Below, one piece after another: positions 13,724 through 20,674 of a DNA stretch of 21,718 nucleotides. A program made the position numbers and the translations under genes. This DNA is from JBKBMT01 sp046295655 (GTDB lineage Bacteria; Pseudomonadota; Alphaproteobacteria; Rhodobacterales; Rhodobacteraceae): positions 1 through 21,718 of the forward strand of contig JBKBMT010000049.1 in the NCBI GenBank assembly GCA_046295655.1. The letters run 5' to 3'. Each line of letters begins with the position of its first letter. Within the stretch, counting starts at the first letter, position 1. The notes beneath the pieces are model-generated. The model was not told where the DNA came from. It saw only the letters and a list, made by a program, of their open reading frames with translations, and ran no database searches.

Positions 13724-14968
13724 TCATCGGGGCCGGGCGGACCCGCGGCCCGCCCCCTTGCGCCAGATCCGGCGCAGCATGCCCAGGAATTCGCGCAGGG
13801 CGTTCAGCGCCCCGCCCCGGCGTGCCGCCGACCAAAGCCCGAGACCCCGATAGCGCGGCACCGGCCGGCCCGACAGGCGCAGCGCCGCGAGGCGTGCCAG
13901 CACCGCCTGACGGCGCTTGCGCTGGCCGGGCTGGATCGCGGCCAGCGCGGCCGGATCGAAGCGCTCGATCGCCAGAACACCGGCCGCAACGGCGGCGTCG
14001 AGCAGCGCCATCCCCTGTTCGTTCCGGGCGACGATCAGGCTGCGTCCCTCGGCCTCTTCGAACAGCGGATAGCCTTCGGCATCCGCCTCCCAGGCATCGG
14101 CGAAGGCCAGGTCGGCGGCCACCCCGGTGCCGTCGGCGCAGATCCGGCACCGGTGCTGCACGTAGCGGGACAGGATCATGCCCCAGCTGTCGTGATAGCT
14201 CATCTCGCGCGTGCTGCCGTCGGCCAGGCAGGCGCGGGCCCGTCCCGGCCAGCCCATGCCGCGATAGCGGAAGGCGCGCACCGCCTCGGGGTCGGCCCCC
14301 ATCCGCTCGACCACCGCCCGGGCACCCCTCAGCGAGGGCGTTCCGGCGCAGAAGAAGGACAGAACCACCGGGATCGCGGCGCCGAGCCCCGGATCCTCCG
14401 CCATCAGTGCCCGCAGGGCCGCGACATCGCAGGGCTTGCCGACAAAGGCATGCCGCGCGCCGGGGATCAGATGCGTCCGCAAGCCCTCCAGCGGGGCGGC
14501 CGGGGCATAACGCGACCCGGCAGCGGCCAGAACCTCGGCCCGGTTGCGGGACACGACGGTGCGATTGCCCAGCGGATTGCCGGGGTCGGCGGCGGTCTGG
14601 ATCACCGCATCGACCCGGCCGCTGTCCAGAAGCCATGCCGCAACGGCGCTGAGGCCCCCGCCCGAGGCCCCGGCGTGGCGCAATGCCGCGTCGGTCGCAT
14701 GGCCGGTGTGCAAGGCGACAAAGGGCCCCCACAGCGGATCGTCGCGTCGGGCGCCGGCCGCCACCTGCTGGCCGAGCCCCGGGCATATCCGGGCGATCGC
14801 TTCATCCTCGGCCGGCGTGACCGCGCCGCGAAGCCCGGGGCGCAGGAAACCGCTGGTGTCGAGCCGCATCACGATCCGGTCCGGCACCAGCGCGGCACAG
14901 CCGCCGCAGCCCGAACACAGATCGCCCCGGCCGACCCGGGCAAGGCTATGGGAACGGGCTTCGGTCAT
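13724..14968 (-). CDS. Coenzyme F420 hydrogenase/dehydrogenase beta-subunit family iron-sulfur protein
   Basis: This 414-residue protein has the FrhB/FdhB-type layout: an N-terminal C-S-G-C-G-G-C cluster motif (Cys18, 21, 24), GASGGGLSAVAAWLL (99-113), FVGKPCDVAALR (174-185), FFCAGTPS (204-211) and a second motif RCRICADGTGVAADLAFADAW (272-292), where Cys273 and Cys276 and the D-A-W end match the family's C-terminal domain (usually GDAW). The family includes F420-reducing hydrogenase subunits but is also common in bacterial polysaccharide clusters beside pyruvyl transferases, where its reaction is poorly known. Nothing here suggests F420 synthesis, so a flavin or other redox donor is more likely. 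ATG at 14968 has AAAGG 3 bases upstream. It is first in the leftward arm. Confidence 0.9.
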   Translation of the reverse strand: MTEARSHSLARVGRGDLCSGCGGCAALVPDRIVMRLDTSGFLRPGLRGAVTPAEDEAIARICPGLGQQVAAGARRDDPLWGPFVALHTGHATDAALRHAGASGGGLSAVAAWLLDSGRVDAVIQTAADPGNPLGNRTVVSRNRAEVLAAAGSRYAPAAPLEGLRTHLIPGARHAFVGKPCDVAALRALMAEDPGLGAAIPVVLSFFCAGTPSLRGARAVVERMGADPEAVRAFRYRGMGWPGRARACLADGSTREMSYHDSWGMILSRYVQHRCRICADGTGVAADLAFADAWEADAEGYPLFEEAEGRSLIVARNEQGMALLDAAVAAGVLAIERFDPAALAAIQPGQRKRRQAVLARLAALRLSGRPVPRYRGLGLWSAARRGGALNALREFLGMLRRIWRKGAGRGSARPR

Positions 14969-15159
14969 CGGCCTTTCGCGCAGTTGCGGTCCGCGTCGCC
15001 CATCAACCCGGTTTCCGGCCGGAATTCCAGCCCCCGGTGCCCTGCCGGCGCCACCTTTTCGGCGCCTTGCAGTGATTGGTGCCAGACCGCGCGGCTGCGG
15101 ATGACTTGGCCCCCGGCATGGGATAGGAAGCCGCGGCGCGACACGGGATCGACGGGGCG
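14969..15159. promoter_or_regulatory. Divergent intergenic region of the polysaccharide locus, with a 12-bp palindrome
   Basis: This 191-base gap separates the two arms of the polysaccharide locus and must hold both promoters. It contains a perfect 12-bp palindrome, TTCCGGCCGGAA (15013-15024), and a short potential hairpin with GGCGCC arms (15047-15052 and 15061-15066) around the loop ACCTTTTC. No convincing -35/-10 pair was seen on either strand, and no small gene with a ribosome site. Confidence 0.5.
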
Positions 15160-16185
15160 ATGTCAGACAGCGGGCTTGAAATGCGGACGGTCGCGCCGGC
15201 GGAATGGCCCGGCCTTGCCGCCCGCTTCGCCGATCTCGGGTTCGAGCAGACCCTGACCTATGCGGAAGCCGCCGCGCGGCGGGTGGGCGCAGCGCTGCGC
15301 CTTGTCGCGGTCGGGGACGCGGCCGGGCGCACCGTCGCGGCGGCGGCGGTCAGGATCCGCAGCGTGCCGGGCCTCGGCCGCGGCATCGCCTGGTGCCCGG
15401 CCGGGCCGCTCCTGCACCCGGACGGCGGTCAGACCTCGCCCGGTCCGGTGCTCGCCGCGCTGCGTTCCGGGCTGGTCCTGCGCGAAGGCCATGTCCTGCG
15501 GGTCCGGCCGTCGGGCACCGCCTTCGCCGACCCGGATCGCTGGGCCGAGGCGGCGCGTTCTGCGGGTTTCCGGCCTGCGTCCGCGCCGCGCGCCTATTGC
15601 AGCAGCGCCATCGATCTGGCCCAGGACGATGCGACGCTGATGCGCAGCTTTGACGGCAAGTGGCGGACGGACCTGCGTTTTGCGCTCAAATCTGGCCTCG
15701 GGCTCGACGCCGGCGACGATGCCGGCCTGCGCGACCGGTTCCTTCGCCTGTTCGCCGAGGTCAAGGGCGCCAAGGGGTTCCGCCCGGACATCGCGCCGGA
15801 GTTCCATTTCGCCCTCTCCGGGCCCGACTACCGCTGCGAGGTGCTGATCGCCACCAGGAACGCGCAGGACGTTGCCGGTGTTGCCGTCGGCCACTCCGGC
15901 CCCTGTTCCACCTACCTGTTCGGAGCGACCGGTCCGGCCGGCCGGCCGCTTCGGGCGGGCTATTTCCTGACCTGGGAGGCTCTGCGTCGATCGCGCACGC
16001 AGGGCGCGCGCTGGTATGACCTGGGCGGGATCGATCCGGCCGAGAACCCCGATGTTGCGCGGTTCAAGCAGCGCATGAACGGCGCCGCGATCCGCGCCGA
16101 AGTCTGGCAGACCCATGGCCCGGGGCCGCTGCCGCCGCTGGTCCTGGGGCTCGAACGGCTGCGCGCGCGGCTGAAGGGGAGATGA
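15160..16185 (+). CDS. FemAB-like/GNAT-fold acyltransferase of polysaccharide locus
   Basis: This 341-residue protein has the two landmarks of the FemAB/BioF2-like GNAT family (Acetyltransf_6 type): a basic helix FDGKWRTDLRFALKSGL (164-180), corresponding to the K-W-R-x-x-L-R-x-A-x-x-x-G pattern, and WYDLGGIDPAENPDVARFKQRMNG (285-308), corresponding to D-x-G-G-x-x-P-x-x-x-P-x-x-x-x-F-K. Relatives transfer amino-acyl or acyl groups to cell-wall precursors or exopolysaccharide sugars. It is cytoplasmic, with no signal peptide. The ATG at 15160 has only a GGGG stretch close by; Met8 at 15181 is an alternative. It is followed after 3 bases by the deacetylase, which would expose free amines on sugars. 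That pairing is compatible with acyl exchange on an amino sugar (inference). Confidence 0.86.
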   Translation: MSDSGLEMRTVAPAEWPGLAARFADLGFEQTLTYAEAAARRVGAALRLVAVGDAAGRTVAAAAVRIRSVPGLGRGIAWCPAGPLLHPDGGQTSPGPVLAALRSGLVLREGHVLRVRPSGTAFADPDRWAEAARSAGFRPASAPRAYCSSAIDLAQDDATLMRSFDGKWRTDLRFALKSGLGLDAGDDAGLRDRFLRLFAEVKGAKGFRPDIAPEFHFALSGPDYRCEVLIATRNAQDVAGVAVGHSGPCSTYLFGATGPAGRPLRAGYFLTWEALRRSRTQGARWYDLGGIDPAENPDVARFKQRMNGAAIRAEVWQTHGPGPLPPLVLGLERLRARLKGR

Positions 16186-16188
16186 GCC

Positions 16189-16869
16189 ATGCCGGAGACC
16201 CACGTCGGCATCCTGTTCCACGGCATCGGCACCCCGGCCCGGGCACTCGAACCCGGCGAGGCGCCCTACTGGGTCGCGGTCGATGCCTTCGAGGATCTGC
16301 TGGACCGCATCGCCGCCCATCCTCTGCGCGACCGCATCCGCATCAGCTTCGACGACGGCAACCTGTCGGACCACGACATCGCGCTGCCGCGCCTGCTGGC
16401 GCGCGGGCTGACGGCGGATTTCTTCGTTCTGGCGGGCCGGATCGGCCAGCCGGGGTCGCTGGATGCAGGGCAGATTCGCGCCCTTGCGGCGGCCGGCATG
16501 GGGGTGGGCAGCCACGGCATCGCCCACCGCGCCTGGGCCGGGATGGGGGCCGACCTCCTGCGCGAGGAGCTTGAAGGCTCCCGCGACAGGATCGGCACGA
16601 TTCTCGGCACGCCGGTGCGCGCGGCCGGCATCCCCTTCGGCGCCTGGGATGCACGCGTCCTTCGGGCGCTGGTCACGGCCGGCTATGACTCGGCCTGGTC
16701 GTCCGACCGCGGCCGGTTCGACCCGCAGGCACTCCTGCGCCCCCGCCGGTCGGTCCGTGGCACCGACGGCCCGGCGGAATTCGCCGAGATCCTCACCGGT
16801 TCCCTGCCTCCGCTGCGCCGCCTGCGCAGGTTCCTCGGCATGACCCGGCGAAGGTGGAGCGGCAGTTGA
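16189..16869 (+). CDS. Polysaccharide deacetylase (NodB-type carbohydrate esterase 4 domain)
   Basis: This 226-residue protein is essentially one NodB domain: motif 1 RISFDDGN (51-58) with catalytic base Asp55 and metal ligand Asp56, motif 2 SHGIAH (108-113) with metal ligands His109 and His113, and motif 3 AGIPFGAWD (146-154), where the usual R-x-P-Y has lost its arginine. It would remove N- or O-acetyl groups from a sugar using a divalent metal. No signal peptide is visible, so it appears to act in the cytoplasm, on a lipid-linked precursor for example, rather than on finished polymer. The start has GGGGAGA 7 bases upstream and lies 3 bases after the acyltransferase stop. The motif 3 change weakens certainty about activity. 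Confidence 0.9.
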   Translation: MPETHVGILFHGIGTPARALEPGEAPYWVAVDAFEDLLDRIAAHPLRDRIRISFDDGNLSDHDIALPRLLARGLTADFFVLAGRIGQPGSLDAGQIRALAAAGMGVGSHGIAHRAWAGMGADLLREELEGSRDRIGTILGTPVRAAGIPFGAWDARVLRALVTAGYDSAWSSDRGRFDPQALLRPRRSVRGTDGPAEFAEILTGSLPPLRRLRRFLGMTRRRWSGS

Positions 16870-16928
16870 CACCACCCTGCAAAGTCTGAACAAACCGCTG
16901 GCGCGCCGGCAGAACTATCGGGAACCTC

Positions 16929-18344
16929 ATGCTCCGGTCCTTCGCGGTCATCCTGTCGGGCAATGCCTCGCACACCGCCCTCGGCATGCTCCGCAGCCTC
17001 CTGGCTGCGGCGCTGATCAGCCTCGAGGATTTCGGCATCGCCGCGACCTTCATGGTCGCCATCGCGATCATGGAGATGGTCTCGGCGCTCGGGTTGAAAC
17101 AACAGATCGTCCAGGCGCGCGAGGGCAACGACCCCGACTTCCAGGCCGCTCTGCAAGGGTTCCAGCTGCTGCGCGGCGGGGTCAATGCGCTGGTCCTGTT
17201 CCTGCTGGCCTGGCCGCTGGCTGCGTTCTTCGGCCACCCGGACCTGCTGTGGGCCTATCAGGTGGTGGCGCTGGTGCCGTTGATCCGGGCGGTCGAGCAT
17301 TTCGACGTCCAGCGCATGGCCCGCAGGATGAACTATGTGCCGATGCTCCTCGCCAGCATCGCGTCGCCCCTGGTTTCGCTCCTGTCGATCTGGCCGCTCT
17401 ACAAGGTCTTCGGCGATTTCCGGGTGCTGCTCTATGCGCTTCTGATCCAGGCCGTCACCTCGGCGGTGGTGTCGCACCTGCTGGCTGAGCGGCGTTACCG
17501 GCTGCGCTTCGACCGGCAGATCATGGCCGCAAGCCTGCGCTTCGGCTGGCCGCTGATGCTGAATGGCGTTCTGATGTTCGCGATCTTCCACGGCGACCGG
17601 ATGATCGTCGGGCGCGAGCTCGGAATGGTCACTCTGGCGCTGTTCTCGATGGCGCTGTCGCTCACGCTGGCGCCGGCCTCGATGCTGAGCGCGGTGATCG
17701 TGAAGTTCTTCCTGCCCCAGCTTTCGGCCGCAAAGGACGACCGCCCGGCCTTCGTCCGTCTGTCGCATGCCTCCACCGAGGCGCATCTCGTTGCCGGCTT
17801 CATCCTGACCATCGGGACGGTCCTGCTTGGCGGGCCGTTTCTCTATCTCGCACTCGGCGACAAATACCTCGCGGCGATCCCGATCCTTGTCTGGGTCGGC
17901 ATCATGCAGGGCATCAGGGTGGCCAAGGCAGCCAGTTCGACCATCGCGCTGTCGCAGGCACGAACCTTCAACGCCGCGCTTTCGAACATCCCGCGCGTCC
18001 TGATGCTGTTTCCGGCCTGGCATGTCGTCGCGTCCGGCGGCGATCTGGTGATGCTGATCTGGCTCGGGATCCTCGGCGAGCTGGTCGGCTTCGCCATCGC
18101 AACGGGGCTCGCGGTCGTGCACCTCCGGCTTCCGGTTCGTCCGCTGCTGGCCCCTGCGGTTGTCAGTATCGTTCTCGCCTGTGTGGCGGTCCTGCATGCC
18201 CTGCGCCAGTCGCCCGGCAACTGGTGGCCGGACCCGGTGACCGGGGCCGCCCTTCTGGTTCTGCTGGGACTGCTGGTCGCGGCATCGCGCAACCTCCGCC
18301 GCTATGTCGCCAGAAGGGAGCTGACCCGCTACGACGAGGACTGA
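16929..18344 (+). CDS. Oligosaccharide flippase, Wzx-like (MOP superfamily)
   Basis: This 471-residue protein is almost all hydrophobic segments, about 12 by eye, e.g. 6-30, 36-56, 84-103, 107-123, 133-157, 161-178, 203-226, 233-262, 285-310, 316-336, 352-380 and 397-446 (the last probably two). The N-terminal SGNASHTALGMLRSLLAAALISLEDFGIAATFMV segment and LGLKQQIVQ (about 54-62) are typical of Wzx-type polysaccharide exporters, which flip undecaprenyl-linked repeat units across the inner membrane. ATG at 16929 has GGGAA about 6 bases upstream. A 59-base gap separates it from the deacetylase on the same strand. Its stop lies 6 bases before the stop of the convergent beta-helix gene. Identification as a flippase is good; the transported unit is unknown. 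Confidence 0.92.
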   Translation: MLRSFAVILSGNASHTALGMLRSLLAAALISLEDFGIAATFMVAIAIMEMVSALGLKQQIVQAREGNDPDFQAALQGFQLLRGGVNALVLFLLAWPLAAFFGHPDLLWAYQVVALVPLIRAVEHFDVQRMARRMNYVPMLLASIASPLVSLLSIWPLYKVFGDFRVLLYALLIQAVTSAVVSHLLAERRYRLRFDRQIMAASLRFGWPLMLNGVLMFAIFHGDRMIVGRELGMVTLALFSMALSLTLAPASMLSAVIVKFFLPQLSAAKDDRPAFVRLSHASTEAHLVAGFILTIGTVLLGGPFLYLALGDKYLAAIPILVWVGIMQGIRVAKAASSTIALSQARTFNAALSNIPRVLMLFPAWHVVASGGDLVMLIWLGILGELVGFAIATGLAVVHLRLPVRPLLAPAVVSIVLACVAVLHALRQSPGNWWPDPVTGAALLVLLGLLVAASRNLRRYVARRELTRYDED

Positions 18345-18350
18345 CCGCCG

Positions 18351-20513
18351 TCAGCCACGTTGCACGGCTCCGGCGAAGGCAGTTCCGTCGCCGGGAACCG
18401 GCACCCCCCGAAGGTCGTTGCCGTAGCACGTGTGCCCGGCCGGCACCCGTGGCAGCAGGCTGTCGGCCCGCGGCACATGGAACCCGTCCAGCACCTCGAA
18501 CTGGGTCGCCGGGGTCAGTGCCGAGGCCGGAAAGACGAGGTTCGGTTCCTGCGCCTCGCGCCGCCACGATCCGGGGCCGACATAGGCATTGGGAACGCTG
18601 CCGCCTTCCCACATCAGGTTGTCCCGCCATCCGGTGTGGAACGCGGTCGGCCAGCCGCCGATCTGCGATGCGTCGCTGTCGAATACATCCGTCTTGCAGG
18701 CCCAGCGCGGCCAGATCGAGGACCGGATCTGGCCTTCCATCAGGCAGTCCGAAGTCGCGGTATACATGAAATTGACCCGCCCGCCGTCGCCGCCGAACGG
18801 GACCGAGTTCATCTGCGTCACCACGTTCGTCGGCGTGCGGGTGCCGCTGTCGGTGAACAGGCCCATGAACGGCTGCGTGCCGCTCTCCCACACCAGCAGG
18901 TTGCCGACGATGGCGATGCCGCGCCGGTTGCCGTTCAGGAAGGTGCCGGTCGCCGTGATCCGCTCCGAGTTCGAGTTCTTCACGATGCGGTTGAAGGCGC
19001 AGACCGCGCCCGCCGAGGACGCGATGCGGTTGCTGTCGGTGTTGGCGAACGTCATGCCGTTCGGACGGCTGGCGATCAGGTTGGTGGTCAGATTGCCACT
19101 GAGTCCGGCGCAGCCGACCACGTTGATGCCGTGGTTCTTGTTCGCCGCGGACGCCGCGAGCACATGCATCGGGTCGCCGGTCTGTTCGCAGTCGATCAGC
19201 CACCAGCGCAGCCGGCCCCGGATGAACTGCTCGCGCACGCCGGTGCCCGAGTTGGTGATGAGGCAGCGTTCGAGGACGAGGACGTGCTCGGCGCTCGACC
19301 CGGCCCGCCACAGCGTCGAAGTGCCCGCGATCCGGTTCAGCGTCAGGTCGCGGCAGATCAGCTTGCCTTCGAGATTGGTGCTCGGCACGCTGGTGTTGAC
19401 CGGCTCGATGATCGTCGTCGCCCGGTCGGCGGGGTCGATGGGTTCCAGCAGGAACGGCGCATCCGGCGTGGTGATCGCACTGCCGCCGGGCACCGTCCAC
19501 GATCCCGGCCCGAAGCGGATCACGCAGCCCGACAGGTTGCCGCCGTTCGCGGTGTTCAGCGCCGCGCGGGCATTGGCATAGGTGTCGAACGGGGCCGCAG
19601 CGGCCGTGGCCGGGTCGGTGGACGTGCTGCCGCCGGAGGTGCCCGCGCTCGTCACATAGGCATAGCGCCGGGCGGGGTTCTTCCACGCGGTCTGCGTCCG
19701 GGCGTGCATGTCGGCGTCGCCGGTCAGCCCGTCCACGCTCAACTGATACGCCGGGCCGACCCAGGGATAGACGATGGCATCGACCGTCAGCGCGCCGTTG
19801 GCGAGGCCGGACACGTCCAGCGTGCCGACGAAGGCCGGACAGCCGAGGCCCGAAGCCGCGTAGCTGACGAAGGTGGTGGCGTTCACCAGCAGCTCCACGC
19901 TGTCGCTGCCGTCCGAGACGACGAACCGCACCGCCGCCACCGGGCGCCCGTTCCGCGCGTGCCAGTGGGCGACGAAGGCGCGCAGCGTCAGCGAATTGCC
20001 GCAGATCTCGTGGTCGGGGTTCAGCCAGACGAACTGCGGATCGGGATAGGGCCGGGTCGAGTTGTTCGTCCGGTCCTGCACCACGTCGCCTTCATAGACG
20101 AAATCCGACAGCGCCACGCGGGCGATGGCATCGTCGCCGTCCGCCTCGCGTTGCAGCGGCCAGCCGCTCATCGAATAGCCCGCGTTGTAGGGCACGCGAA
20201 CCTCGCTCGTCACCCGCAGCACGTCCGTGACGGTGATCGGCTGCCCCGCATCGTCGAATCCCGGACGCAGGACTGAAACCGTATTGGCGGGCGTGTCCGG
20301 ATCGAACGGCACCCGGTCCGCGAAGGTGCCCGGCACCGTTCCCCCGGCGAGTCGGTAGTCGGCGGTCCAGCCGTCGCTGCGGATCGCCAGCACATTCGCG
20401 TCGGTCTCGTCGGCGGGCGGCGGGGGTGGCGGCGGCGGCACGACGACCGCGCCTTCGCCCGGCCGGGCGCCGGGCCCAGCAATGCCCATTCCGAAACCGA
20501 TCATCATGCCCAT
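18351..20513 (-). CDS. Large beta-helix-like protein with Gly/Met-rich N-terminus and poly-proline linker
   Basis: I do not recognise a named family for this 720-residue protein. It opens with MGMMIGFGMGIAG (1-13), a short hydrophobic Gly/Met run with no charged n-region, then P-rich VVVPPPPPPPPADE (23-36). After a beta-rich part (40-300) comes a segment like parallel beta-helices: FDTYANARAALN (about 309-320), CVIRFGPGSW, then repeated short strands with N/G turns such as LICRDLTLNRIAG and GNLTTNLIASRPNGMTFANTDSNRI. The start is taken at 20513 because AAGGGGA lies 5 bases upstream; ATGs at 20519 and 20549 and the upstream in-frame start at 20594 are alternatives. It is divergent from a secreted beta-helix protein. 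It may be a surface or phage-tail-like carbohydrate-binding protein; function is unproven. Confidence 0.75.
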   Translation of the reverse strand: MGMMIGFGMGIAGPGARPGEGAVVVPPPPPPPPADETDANVLAIRSDGWTADYRLAGGTVPGTFADRVPFDPDTPANTVSVLRPGFDDAGQPITVTDVLRVTSEVRVPYNAGYSMSGWPLQREADGDDAIARVALSDFVYEGDVVQDRTNNSTRPYPDPQFVWLNPDHEICGNSLTLRAFVAHWHARNGRPVAAVRFVVSDGSDSVELLVNATTFVSYAASGLGCPAFVGTLDVSGLANGALTVDAIVYPWVGPAYQLSVDGLTGDADMHARTQTAWKNPARRYAYVTSAGTSGGSTSTDPATAAAAPFDTYANARAALNTANGGNLSGCVIRFGPGSWTVPGGSAITTPDAPFLLEPIDPADRATTIIEPVNTSVPSTNLEGKLICRDLTLNRIAGTSTLWRAGSSAEHVLVLERCLITNSGTGVREQFIRGRLRWWLIDCEQTGDPMHVLAASAANKNHGINVVGCAGLSGNLTTNLIASRPNGMTFANTDSNRIASSAGAVCAFNRIVKNSNSERITATGTFLNGNRRGIAIVGNLLVWESGTQPFMGLFTDSGTRTPTNVVTQMNSVPFGGDGGRVNFMYTATSDCLMEGQIRSSIWPRWACKTDVFDSDASQIGGWPTAFHTGWRDNLMWEGGSVPNAYVGPGSWRREAQEPNLVFPASALTPATQFEVLDGFHVPRADSLLPRVPAGHTCYGNDLRGVPVPGDGTAFAGAVQRG

Positions 20514-20674
20514 TGCCATTCCCCTTGCCGTTTCCGCGGCCGGGGTCATAGCACGCGCGGGTCGGGCATTGCGGCCGCCCGCCGGCCTGCGCACGCTCGC
20601 TTGGCGCGCGGTAAACGAATTGCGACTTCTCGCCCGGGCGCGCGCAGGGCATCATGACTGCGAAGGAAACCGCC
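20514..20674. promoter_or_regulatory. Divergent intergenic region between the two beta-helix genes
   Basis: This 161-base gap lies between two divergent starts and should hold both promoters. It is GC-rich except for a short AT-richer patch (GGTAAACGAATTGCGACTT, about 20609-20627). No inverted repeat or -35/-10 pair stands out. An in-frame ATG at 20654 could be an alternative start of the right-hand gene, but AAGGAA before 20675 favours the latter. Confidence 0.35.

Noticed and set aside
15047..15066. GGCGCC-ACCTTTTC-GGCGCC as a terminator or regulatory hairpin
   Set aside because: The stem is only 6 bp, each arm is itself palindromic, there is no following T-run, and it lies between divergent starts where no terminator is expected.
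16683..18197. Antisense frame (504 codons) over the flippase gene, rich in Gln, Asp, Arg and His
   Set aside because: It mirrors hydrophobic codons of the flippase read backwards (membrane segments give polar antisense residues); no ribosome site or family pattern.
18360..20276. Long plus-strand frame (638 codons) over the large beta-helix-like gene
   Set aside because: I compared both strands here because the minus-strand protein has no known family. The minus frame has a ribosome site, balanced composition and beta-helix patterns; the plus frame is Arg/Gly/Ala/His-rich shadow.
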